Shown: positions 1 through 6,422, counted from the first letter of the stretch. The stretch: 9,920 nucleotides of DNA from Thermodesulfovibrio sp. (GCA_026415995.1 JAOAGB010000066.1:1-9920); one strand, 5' to 3'. The notes: generated by a model not told the origin, from the letters alone. Numbers and translations are program-made.

Positions 1-688
1 CAACGGGATAGCCTTGCTTTTTCCACTCAGGAAGTCCATCTACGAACTGTTTTACATTGGTGTAACCTAATGCCTCTGCCCTACGAGCAGATGATGGTGT
101 GAGAGCTCAAGTAGGTCCTTGACAATAATAAACTATAGGATAATTTTTATCCTGTGGTAGTTTGTCAATGTGTTTATCAAACTCTGCAAACCAAATGTTA
201 ATTGAACCGGGGATGTGTCCTTCATTGTATCTTCCTGCTGGTCTACAGTCAATTATTAGAGCCTTCTTTTCGTCCCAAATCTTTTTCATCTCAGCTACTT
301 TCACTACCTTTGCAGGATCAACTGCAACAGGAGGCTTTACATTAATAAGAGTGGCATAAAGTTCACCATTTTTCTCCACATAGGTGATTGCAATCTCTTT
401 TTCCTTGGGTAGTTTGTTGATAGGTTGATTCCAATTTTTTAGCTTAGTATTAGCATCAAACTTTACAGTCCAAAGGGCTCCTGTGTCAATCTGAATCATT
501 TCAGCCTTTCCAGAAACTGTCTTTACATTACCCCATAACTCTCCTGTTTTTGCAGTATGACAGCCAGGAAGAGAACATCCCTTAGCAATAATTGGTTTTT
601 GTTGGGAAATACCCTGCGAGGCTATCAGAGCAAAGGCTAAAAAAAAGACAAATAGGATTAAAACCAAGCCTTTTCGTTTTTTATCCAT
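1..688 (-). CDS. Exported rhodanese-like protein with in-frame TGA (candidate selenoprotein), 3' end outside window
   Basis: The visible product is 193 residues, then TGA (107-109), then 35 more in-frame codons to the window edge. Residues 1-28 look like a signal peptide or membrane anchor (KKRK, then a hydrophobic run). C38-x4-C43-H44 (CSLPGCH) resembles a variant c-type heme site. Residues 50-120 form a small beta-rich domain ending in NVKPP. A rhodanese domain follows from about 128: LIIDCRPAGRYNEGHIPG, then VYYCQGPT with the loop cysteine C189. The codon after GPT is TGA, and the frame continues ALTPSSARRAEALGY, then VDGLPEW, which is the normal C-terminal part of a rhodanese. Relatives I recall carry GxTC at this loop, so position 194 is read here as selenocysteine. 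The ATG at 688 has GGAGG (695-699) 6 nt upstream and a strong promoter. Rhodaneses transfer sulfane sulfur through a loop cysteine; the substrate here is unknown. The alternative is a recent nonsense mutation, but the downstream sequence shows no decay. Confidence 0.8.
75..109 (-). promoter_or_regulatory. Candidate bacterial SECIS element (UGA plus downstream hairpin)
   Basis: On the minus strand the TGA (109-107) is followed, after 15 nt, by a hairpin at 91-75. The stem is TCTGCT/GGCAGA (five Watson-Crick pairs plus a U-G) around the loop CGTAG. The loop contains GU 23-24 nt after the UGA. Bacterial SECIS elements recognised by SelB lie within the coding sequence just after the UGA and have a short stem and a G/GU in the apical loop, as in fdhF. 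The spacing here is similar. The stem is short and was folded by eye. Confidence 0.6.
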
Positions 689-692
689 AAAA

Positions 693-740
693 CACCTCCT
701 TTTTTTCTATAATTGTAACGTTATTTATAGATTTTGTCAA
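693..740 (-). promoter_or_regulatory. Strong sigma70-type promoter and RBS for the TGA-containing rhodanese
   Basis: Reading the minus strand, a perfect TTGACA (740-735), a 17-nt spacer and TACAAT (717-712) precede AGGAGGTG (700-693) and the ATG at 688. The match is close to consensus, so transcription should start near 705 with a leader of roughly 17 nt. A gene with such an intact promoter and ribosome binding site is unlikely to be long-dead. Confidence 0.8.
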
Positions 741-783
741 TAGATATATACCCATTAGCCCCTGAATTTACAAGCCATTTAAC

Positions 784-813
784 TTGACTTAAAATCAATT
801 TATTTTATATACT
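784..813 (+). promoter_or_regulatory. Sigma70-type promoter for the plus-strand rhodanese
   Basis: TTGACT (784-789), an 18-nt AT-rich spacer and TATACT (808-813) lie about 50 nt upstream of the ATG at 866. Transcription should start near 820. The -35 boxes of this and the divergent minus-strand promoter are 43 bp apart, so a factor bound between them could act on both genes. Confidence 0.65.
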
Positions 814-824
814 CCCATATAGTA

Positions 825-841
825 TACCTGTTTTACAGGTA
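825..841. promoter_or_regulatory. Perfect 7-bp inverted repeat just downstream of the promoter, candidate operator
   Basis: TACCTGT (825-831) and ACAGGTA (835-841) are perfect reverse complements separated by TTT. The element falls about +5 to +21 from the predicted transcription start and 13 nt before the GGGAGG ribosome binding site (854-859). The position suits a repressor operator or a small 5'-UTR hairpin. No T-run follows, so it is not an obvious terminator. Confidence 0.45.
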
Positions 842-865
842 AAAATATAAAATGGGAGGTTTAAG

Positions 866-1336
866 ATGAAAACATTTATAACAATTTTATTATCAACGAT
901 AATCTTTGTAACTTCTGCATATGCCTATGATAAGGAAATGGCTAAAAAATTTGATGCCATGTTTTCTCAGATGACTCCAGAAGTTTTAACATTGAGACCT
1001 TGCCAGATATCCACAAAGGATATTCTTGAAATGATTAAAAAGAAAGAGGAATTTGTTATTCTTGATATAAGAACTCCAGCAGAAACAAAACTTATAGCTC
1101 CTGTTTGGAAAGGTTCTTTAATAATTCCAATGCATGAACTTTTTAAACCAGAGAATCTTGCCAAACTTCCAAAAGACAAGAAAATTGCTGTTTTATGCCA
1201 TACAGGTGACAGAGCAGCTGCTGCTACAATAGCATTGAGAGCCATTGGTTTTTCAAATGCCTTTCAATTTAGAGGTGGAATTACTGAGTTTGCTAAAGAA
1301 GTTGGTAGAATGGCAACAGAATATGTGAAAGAATAA
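866..1336 (+). CDS. Exported single-domain rhodanese
   Basis: This is a 156-residue protein. Residues 1-20 form a signal peptide with a likely cleavage after SAYA (AYA|YDKE), placing it in the periplasm. The rhodanese domain spans about 48-150. It has VILDIRTPAE near 64-73, and the active loop CHTGDR has its catalytic cysteine at C111, followed by AAAATIALRAIGF and the RGGI turn typical of the fold. A six-residue C-x4-R loop fits a sulfurtransferase that carries a persulfide on C111. C46 lies outside the loop. The ATG at 866 has GGGAGG (854-859) 6 nt upstream. The gene is divergent from the TGA-containing rhodanese, and the shared intergenic region suggests co-regulation. Sulfur donor and acceptor cannot be told from sequence. 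Confidence 0.88.
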   Translation: MKTFITILLSTIIFVTSAYAYDKEMAKKFDAMFSQMTPEVLTLRPCQISTKDILEMIKKKEEFVILDIRTPAETKLIAPVWKGSLIIPMHELFKPENLAKLPKDKKIAVLCHTGDRAAAATIALRAIGFSNAFQFRGGITEFAKEVGRMATEYVKE

Positions 1337-1376
1337 AAAATTAAGGGGCAGCAATGCCCCCTACCCTTCAATTTTT
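1336..1376 (+). terminator. Hairpin terminator after the plus-strand rhodanese
   Basis: Two nested options are visible. A compact GC stem GGGGCA (1345-1350), loop GCAA, TGCCCC (1355-1360) has no T-run directly after it. A longer stem pairs AAAAATTAAGGG (1336-1347) with CCCTT-AATTTTT (1364-1376, one bulged C at 1369), which puts the T-run in the 3' arm. The A-run before and T-run after suit a bidirectional intrinsic terminator, though the next gene is on the same strand. Confidence 0.55.
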
Positions 1377-1390
1377 AATTAAACTTACCA

Positions 1391-1415
1391 CAAATAAAAA
1401 TCTCTTTTTTATTTG
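1391..1415. repeat. Perfect 10-bp AT-rich inverted repeat upstream of the parvulin gene
   Basis: CAAATAAAAA (1391-1400) and TTTTTATTTG (1406-1415) are perfect reverse complements around TCTCT. The right arm overlaps a possible -35 (TTGCCT, 1413-1418), with weak -10 candidates near 1436-1442 (TTAAAT or TAAATT). It could be an operator for the parvulin gene or a weak second terminator. AT-rich palindromes also arise by chance in such DNA. Confidence 0.35.
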
Positions 1416-1473
1416 CCTTAATAGATATCTTAATGTTAAATTATAAAAAATTAACTCAGAAAGGAGATGTGTA

Positions 1474-2358
1474 ATGAAATTTCTTAAATTTTTTATTGTT
1501 CTTATTGGTATCTCTCTTATTGTTGCCTGTAGCCAGAGTAAGGATGAGGTAATTTTAAAGGCAGGCTCATCAGCTCTAACTAAAAAAGACTTGCAAGAAG
1601 ACCTCAAAACTTTACCACCTCAAACAAAAGCCTTTCTTGCTTCACCTGAAGGTATAAATAGGCTTAAAGATGAACTGGTGAAGCGAGAGGTTCTCTATGA
1701 AGAAGCAAAAAAGAAGGATCTCGCTAAATCAGAGGAATTCAAAAGAAGACTTGAAGAATTTAAAAAAATAACTCTCATCAATATGTTACTGGAACAAGAA
1801 CTTAAAAATGTTCAACAGGTAACAGAAAAAGATGCTAAGGATTACTATGAAAAGAATAAAGATCAGTTTATCAAACCGACAGAAGTAAGACTTAGTCAGA
1901 TTGTTGTAAAAACTGATGAAGAGGCAAAAAAAGTATATGAAAGGGTTGATAAAGGAGAAGATTTTGCAAAAATAGCAAAAGAGCTCTCTAAGGATGAAAA
2001 AACTAAAACAAGCGGCGGTGATATGGGATTTTTTAAGAAGGGACAACTTGACCCTCAAATTGAAAATTTAGCATTCAGTCTAAGAAAGGGACAGGTTAGT
2101 ATGCCTGTAAACCGCAAAGATGGACTATATATTTTCAAAGTTACCGATGTTAAAGGGACTCCCATTGAATTTGAACAAATTAAACAGCAGCTTACAGAAC
2201 AATTAAAAGCAAAAAAACAGCAAGACTGGTTTAATAGTTACATTGATGAGTTAAAGAAAAAACATAAAGTAGAAATTAATGAAAAGGCTTTACAGGAAAT
2301 GTTAAGTCAAGCTTTGATAGGTAATAAAACTGATGAAAAACCTGCTCAGACAAAATAG
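1474..2358 (+). CDS. Parvulin-type peptidyl-prolyl isomerase / foldase lipoprotein (PrsA/SurA-like)
   Basis: This is a 294-residue protein. Residues 1-19 form a lipoprotein signal with lipobox LIVAC, so C19 should be lipidated and the protein membrane-anchored outside the cytoplasm. Residues 25-130 form a charged, helical SurA_N-like chaperone region (DYYEKNKDQF near 123-132). The parvulin domain spans about 137-228 (VRLSQIVVKTDEEA, then GGDMGFFKKGQL near 181-192, then GLYIFKVTD). A basic helical tail runs 232-294. The two histidines commonly present in parvulin active sites are replaced: Q142 in LSQIVV and Y219 in GLYIF. The protein may therefore act more as a chaperone than an isomerase. 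The ATG has AAGGAG (1461-1466) 7 nt upstream. It converges on mnmE, with only 4 nt between stop codons. Confidence 0.85.
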   Translation: MKFLKFFIVLIGISLIVACSQSKDEVILKAGSSALTKKDLQEDLKTLPPQTKAFLASPEGINRLKDELVKREVLYEEAKKKDLAKSEEFKRRLEEFKKITLINMLLEQELKNVQQVTEKDAKDYYEKNKDQFIKPTEVRLSQIVVKTDEEAKKVYERVDKGEDFAKIAKELSKDEKTKTSGGDMGFFKKGQLDPQIENLAFSLRKGQVSMPVNRKDGLYIFKVTDVKGTPIEFEQIKQQLTEQLKAKKQQDWFNSYIDELKKKHKVEINEKALQEMLSQALIGNKTDEKPAQTK

Positions 2359-2362
2359 ATTG

Positions 2363-3745
2363 TTATTTCCCTATGCAGAATTCACTAAAAATCAAATTTA
2401 AAATTTCTTCGGTGGTAACCACTCCCACAATCTGACCTAAAAAGTTGAGCCCCTCTCTGAGAAACATAGCAGTTATCTCAAGGGGTTCATTTTTTTTGAA
2501 ACTCTCAAAAGCATTTTTAAGCGCTAAATAGGAACCCTCAAGGGCAATTTTATGTCTTAATTTTGTTACAATTAGTCCTTCTTGTTTATATTTACCAGAA
2601 ATTACTGTATTAAAGATCACTTCCTTTAATTCTTCTATGCCTTCACCATTTAATGCAGAAATTTCAACATTTTGTTTGTCTATCAATTGTTCTGGAATTT
2701 TAAATTCCTTATTTTTTATATCCTTTTTATTTAAAACAACTATTACTTTTTTATCCTTTACTTTATCAATTATCTCCATATCAAGTCTATCAATCTCTCT
2801 ACTCATATCAAGCAATAGTAGCACTAATTCTGCTTCATCTACAGCCTTTAAAGTTCTTCTTATACCTTCTGCTTCTACAAGATCATGGGATTCTCTAATT
2901 CCAGCTGTATCAATTATTCTTAAAGGCATTCCTTTTATATTCACATACTCTTCGATTATGTCTCTTGTAGTTCCTGGTATTTCTGTTACTATTGCTCTGT
3001 CTTTCATCAATAGAGCATTCAGGAGAGATGATTTTCCAACATTTGGCTTTCCTACTATTGCTACCCTAAGCCCTTCTCGGTAAATTTTTCCTTCTTCATA
3101 TCCTTCAATAAGTTTCTTTATCTCTTCACTGATTCTTTTTATCTCATCTTCAATTTCTTTTCCTGTCAGTCCATCAATATCCTCTTCAGGAAAATCAATA
3201 TAGGCTTCAACATGGGCACAAACTCTCATTAATGCATCCCTTAGTTCATTTATCTTTTCAGATAGCTTTCCACTTAAGTGCTGTATTGCTATTTTTTGGG
3301 CCTCTTCAGTTTTTGCCCTAATTATGTCAATAACTGATTCTGCCTGACTAAGGTCTATTCTACCTCTTAAAAAAGCCCTTTTAGTAAATTCTCCGGGTTC
3401 AGCAACTCTGGCTCCTTGGCTTATAACTATATCAAGAATTTTCTTTAAAGTAATATAGCCACCATGACAGTTTATCTCTACTACATCCTCTCTTGTGTAT
3501 GTATTGGGTGCTCTCATTACAGAGACAAGAACCTCATCAACTTTTTCATTTGTTTCTGGATTAACTACGAAACCATAATGAATAGTATGGGTTTTTACTT
3601 GTGTTAACCTTATTCCTTTAGGTGAAAGAAAAATTTTTGATACTATACTGATTGCTTTAGCTCCACTAATACGAATAATACCTATGCCACCTTCACCTAA
3701 TGGCGTGCTTATGGCAGCAATTGTGTCAAATTCCGAAGAAATCAC
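2363..3745 (-). CDS. mnmE: tRNA modification GTPase MnmE (TrmE)
   Basis: This 460-residue protein has the family's usual length. With MnmG it forms the cmnm5 modification at U34 of certain tRNAs. The N-terminal folate-binding domain (1-118) includes IAAISTPLGEGGIGIIRISG, and helical parts flank the G domain. G motifs are GKPNVGKS (232-239), PGTTRD (257-262), DTAG (279-282) and NKKD (339-342). The C-terminus is the conserved CIGK (457-460), whose cysteine is functionally important in the family. The start is GTG at 3745-3743, overlapping the yidC stop by 4 nt (GTGA) with no strong Shine-Dalgarno, so translation is probably coupled to yidC. The jag gene, often found between yidC and mnmE, is absent. 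Confidence 0.97.
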   Translation of the reverse strand: MISSEFDTIAAISTPLGEGGIGIIRISGAKAISIVSKIFLSPKGIRLTQVKTHTIHYGFVVNPETNEKVDEVLVSVMRAPNTYTREDVVEINCHGGYITLKKILDIVISQGARVAEPGEFTKRAFLRGRIDLSQAESVIDIIRAKTEEAQKIAIQHLSGKLSEKINELRDALMRVCAHVEAYIDFPEEDIDGLTGKEIEDEIKRISEEIKKLIEGYEEGKIYREGLRVAIVGKPNVGKSSLLNALLMKDRAIVTEIPGTTRDIIEEYVNIKGMPLRIIDTAGIRESHDLVEAEGIRRTLKAVDEAELVLLLLDMSREIDRLDMEIIDKVKDKKVIVVLNKKDIKNKEFKIPEQLIDKQNVEISALNGEGIEELKEVIFNTVISGKYKQEGLIVTKLRHKIALEGSYLALKNAFESFKKNEPLEITAMFLREGLNFLGQIVGVVTTEEILNLIFSEFCIGK

Positions 3746-5286
3746 TTAGCTTTTTTAATCTTTTGATTTATATAAAATTGTTGGGCTATTCCAAAAATAT
3801 TATTTATAAGCCAATAAAGAACAAGTCCTGAAGGAAAACTGAGAAATAGAAAGGTAAAAACTATTGGTAGTATTAGCATTATCTTTTGTTGAGTTGGATC
3901 TGCAGTAGAAGGAGTCATTTTTTGCTGAATAAGCATCGTAGCACCCATCAAAATGGGAAGAATATAATAAGGATCTTTTACTGAAAGATCCTGTATCCAA
4001 AACATGAAAGGAGCCTGTCTAAGTTCTATAGCTATTGTAAGAATTTTATATAGAGCGAAGAAAACAGGAATCTGCAATAAAATTGGTAAACATCCTCCCA
4101 TTGGGTTGATTTTATATTTTTTATAAAGCTCCATCATCTCTTTCTGAAGTCTCTGCGGATCATTTTTGTATTGTTCTTTTAACTGCATTAATTTAGGTTG
4201 AAGTTCACTTAATTTCTGCATGGATTTTTGCCCTTTGTTGACTATAGGAATGAATGGAATTCTTACAATGATTGTAAGGATTATTATAGCAATTCCATAA
4301 TTATTTACAATTCCGTAAAGAATCTTTAAAAACCAGAATAAAGGAAGAGCTATAAGCGAGAAAAATCCAAAATCAACTATATGTTCCAGTCCCACATTAA
4401 ATTTTTTAAGATAATCATAGTCCTTTGGAGAAGCAAATACTTTATAATGATTTATACCTTCATTAAATTCTACTGCTGTAAGAGCATCTCCATTATAAGG
4501 TAATACAACAAATTGATTAGCCTTGCTTACAGGAACAATAGCTGAAAAAAAGTATTTATCTTCCTGAGCAATCCATTTTACACCTTCTTTATATATAACT
4601 GTTTCCTTTATCTTTGATGGAGTAAGTTCAATCCTGTCTGACTCTTTTAAAATAACCGGTCCCCAATGCGTTGCTTCCTCTTTGTCAAAAATTCCGAAGT
4701 TCTTCCCCAGGGTTACATAATAAGAACCGACTCCACTGATTTCGTCCTTTACATCAATGGCATAATCATTTTTATTAAATATAAAGCTTCTCTTAATTGA
4801 AATATTTCCATCACTATAGTAAAAAACAATCACAGCTTCATTGGAATCTTTAAATAATGCCTTTGAATCATCAATATTAAATATAATTTTTGAATAATCA
4901 AATTTGCTGTCTTTGACAATAGAAATGGCTGGAATGTCATGGGAACTTAGTTTAATTAAATTACCTTTCGTGTCCTTATATTTTTTTAATTCAACAGACC
5001 TAATGGTGGCACCTTCATTTGAAAGAATAACCTTAAATACTTCATTTTCTATACTCACTTCTTTATAGTTTGTATCTTTGGTTAACTGTTTTGGTTCATC
5101 TTTCTTTGAAGAAGGAAGTTGAATCTGTTTAGAAGGAATGGTTTTTTCCTCTTGTTTTGTTTCCTCCTTTGCCTGAGAAGTTTGATTTTTAGGCTGATAA
5201 TACTTTGTATAAAAATATTGGCTACCAAAAAGTATAGCCATACTTAAGATTACTGCTAATAAAGTTCTTAATCCTGTTTTTTCCAT
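3742..5286 (-). CDS. yidC: Membrane protein insertase YidC
   Basis: This 514-residue protein inserts membrane proteins alone or with SecYEG. An N-terminal membrane segment (about 7-25) is followed by a charged linker rich in K, Q and E (32-70). The large periplasmic beta domain (about 75-290) is typical of Gram-negative YidC and absent from the short Gram-positive forms. The conserved insertase core begins near 305. Its first core segment leads to VNNYGIAIIILTIIVR, where R342 corresponds to the conserved groove arginine. A cytoplasmic helical hairpin (about 350-392) is followed by NPMGGCLPILLQIPVFFALY and two further segments to about 500, then a basic tail KIKKAK. The ATG lies 4 nt after the yidD stop, with AAGGTGAGG overlapping that stop as the ribosome binding site. 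Confidence 0.97.
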   Translation of the reverse strand: MEKTGLRTLLAVILSMAILFGSQYFYTKYYQPKNQTSQAKEETKQEEKTIPSKQIQLPSSKKDEPKQLTKDTNYKEVSIENEVFKVILSNEGATIRSVELKKYKDTKGNLIKLSSHDIPAISIVKDSKFDYSKIIFNIDDSKALFKDSNEAVIVFYYSDGNISIKRSFIFNKNDYAIDVKDEISGVGSYYVTLGKNFGIFDKEEATHWGPVILKESDRIELTPSKIKETVIYKEGVKWIAQEDKYFFSAIVPVSKANQFVVLPYNGDALTAVEFNEGINHYKVFASPKDYDYLKKFNVGLEHIVDFGFFSLIALPLFWFLKILYGIVNNYGIAIIILTIIVRIPFIPIVNKGQKSMQKLSELQPKLMQLKEQYKNDPQRLQKEMMELYKKYKINPMGGCLPILLQIPVFFALYKILTIAIELRQAPFMFWIQDLSVKDPYYILPILMGATMLIQQKMTPSTADPTQQKIMLILPIVFTFLFLSFPSGLVLYWLINNIFGIAQQFYINQKIKKAK

Positions 5287-5290
5287 AACC

Positions 5291-5515
5291 TCACCTTAAA
5301 GGGTCGTATCCTCCCGGATGAAAGGGATGACATTTAAGTATTCTTTTTATTGCAAGAAAAATACCTTTTAAACCATATTTTTTTATAGCCTGTTCAGCAT
5401 ATTCTGAACAGGTCGGATAAAACCTGCATGCTGGAGGCTTAAGAGGAGAAATAAACCTCCTGTAAATTTTTATGCAAAAAAGGGTAAATCTAGATACTAA
5501 GGAGTTAATCTCCAT
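5291..5515 (-). CDS. yidD: Membrane protein insertion efficiency factor YidD
   Basis: This is a 74-residue protein of usual length for the family. An amphipathic N-terminal part (IKIYRRFISPLK) precedes the conserved cysteine core ACRFYPTCSEYA (C30, C36), then a basic segment and KCHPFHPGGYDP (C62), which is the family signature. It sits at the inner face of the membrane and assists YidC. Its ATG (5515) lies inside the end of rpmH, so the two genes overlap by 19 nt in different frames, and a modest AAAGGG lies just upstream. In most bacteria rnpA lies between rpmH and yidD; here it does not. Confidence 0.95.
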   Translation of the reverse strand: MEINSLVSRFTLFCIKIYRRFISPLKPPACRFYPTCSEYAEQAIKKYGLKGIFLAIKRILKCHPFHPGGYDPLR

Positions 5516-5637
5516 CTACCCTTTGCTCTTCTTCTTTTGATTACTCTCCTTCCACCAGGTGTGCTCATTCTCTTTAAAAATCCGTGAGTTCTTTTCTTCT
5601 TAAGTTTATGAGGATGATAAGTTGTGTAAGATCCCAC
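5497..5637 (-). CDS. rpmH: 50S ribosomal protein L34 (bL34)
   Basis: This short gene encodes 46 residues: a few leading residues, then TTYHPHKLKKKRTHGFLKRM, a GGRRVIKRRRAKGR block and the tail WRLTP. These are the hallmarks of L34. The start is GTG (5637-5635), preceded by GGAGG (5647-5651) with a 9-nt gap. The start adds two or three residues over the usual MKRT(Y/F)QP N-terminus, but no ATG lies nearer. The gene follows rpmI by 18 nt and overlaps yidD. It binds 23S rRNA in the large subunit. Confidence 0.93.
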   Translation of the reverse strand: MGSYTTYHPHKLKKKRTHGFLKRMSTPGGRRVIKRRRAKGRWRLTP

Positions 5638-5655
5638 TGCTGTCTCCCTCCCGAT

Positions 5656-5856
5656 TTAAAATTTATAAGGTATAAGAGCTTTTATTGATTTATACATTGT
5701 TTCATCAATCAATGCTGAATGCCTAAGGTTTCTTGTTCTTTTAGAAGATTTACCCGTAAGAAGATGGCTTTTATTTGCCTTTCTACGCATAATTTTTCCA
5801 GTTCCTGTAACCTTAAACCTTTTAGCAGCGCCTCTGTGAGTTTTGATTTTTGGCAT
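5656..5856 (-). CDS. rpmI: 50S ribosomal protein L35 (bL35)
   Basis: This is a 66-residue protein of usual length: MPKIKTHRGAAKRFKVTGTG at the N-terminus, then RRKANKSHLLTGKSSKRTR and a LIPYKF end. The start is the ATG at 5856, not the in-frame ATG at 5877, because AAGGAGG sits 8-10 nt upstream of 5856 and MPKIKTH is the family N-terminus. It lies 59 nt after infC. rplT, which nearly always follows rpmI, is absent: rpmH begins 18 nt after the stop. Confidence 0.96.
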   Translation of the reverse strand: MPKIKTHRGAAKRFKVTGTGKIMRRKANKSHLLTGKSSKRTRNLRHSALIDETMYKSIKALIPYKF

Positions 5857-5915
5857 AAATAATCTCCTCCTTAACAAGTTTAGACATTTATTTTAATAAA
5901 ATTTTGAGGAATTTA

Positions 5916-6422
5916 TCAATCTTTACCAGGTGCAATAATCATACTCATATTATTTCCTTCAAGGCGTGGTTCCTGTTCCACTTTATGAGGAAAACCTACA
6001 AGAAGAGCTTTAATTTTATCAAAAACTTTCATTCCCAGTTCATGATGAACTATCTCTCTGCCTCTGAAAAATAAGGTAACTCTTGTTTTGTCTCCATCTT
6101 CAATAAATCTCTTAATATGTTTTACTTTTAACTGAAGGTCATGGTCTGAAATCTGAGGTCTTATTTTAATCTCCTTAACTGTAGAAGTCTTTTTAGCAGA
6201 TGTCTTTTTTTCAAGTTGATATTTATATTTTCCATAATCCATTATTCTACATACGGGTGGGCTTGCATTAGGAGCTACCTCTACAAGATCATATCCTCTT
6301 TCTCTTGCTATGTTTATAGCTTCTCTTAATCCAACTACGCCGAGCTGTTTTCCATTTTCATCTACCAGCCTAACTTCTTTTGCCTTAATGGCTTCATTAA
6401 CTCTTATGTCTTTTGTTGCTAT
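5916..6422 (-). CDS. infC: Translation initiation factor IF-3, starting at ATA
   Basis: Read from ATA (6422-6420), the product is 168 residues, close to the usual 170-180. The N-terminal domain begins IATKDIRVNEAIKAKEVRLV and continues through NGKQLGVVGLREA, DLVEVAPNASPPVCRIMDYG, then the linker KYKYQLEKK and the C-terminal domain (IRPQISDHDLQLK, then GREIVHHELG, to APGKD). The frame is closed by TGA four codons before the ATA. The first ATG in frame (6242) lies at MDYGKYKY, about residue 61, and would delete the whole N-terminal domain. GAGGAGG (6436-6430) lies 7 nt before the ATA. The ATA overlaps the thrS TAG stop (ATAG), so translation is coupled. IF3 destabilises initiation at non-canonical codons, and E. 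coli infC uses ATT for autoregulation; the ATA here fits the same logic. Confidence 0.93.
   Translation of the reverse strand: MATKDIRVNEAIKAKEVRLVDENGKQLGVVGLREAINIARERGYDLVEVAPNASPPVCRIMDYGKYKYQLEKKTSAKKTSTVKEIKIRPQISDHDLQLKVKHIKRFIEDGDKTRVTLFFRGREIVHHELGMKVFDKIKALLVGFPHKVEQEPRLEGNNMSMIIAPGKD

Noticed and set aside
107..109. TGA reassigned to an amino acid throughout the genome
   Set aside because: infC, yidD and yidC end at TGA at the expected family C-termini, so TGA works as a stop here.
107..688. Reading the minus-strand rhodanese as a complete 193-residue protein ending at 107
   Set aside because: It would stop in the middle of the rhodanese active loop, and the same frame continues with clear rhodanese sequence to the window edge.
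707..730. CTATAA...TTATAG inverted repeat overlapping the minus-strand -10 box
   Set aside because: Only six AT-rich pairs with a 12-nt spacer and an off-centre core; expected by chance in this composition.
2637..3083. Plus-strand open frame of 148 codons opposite mnmE
   Set aside because: It is a serine/isoleucine-rich shadow of the mnmE G domain with no family resemblance. The same applies to the other frames opposite yidC, thrS and the synthetase gene.
5656..5877. rpmI starting at the ATG at 5877 (73 residues)
   Set aside because: The strong Shine-Dalgarno lies after that ATG, and the family N-terminus MPKIKTH begins at 5856.
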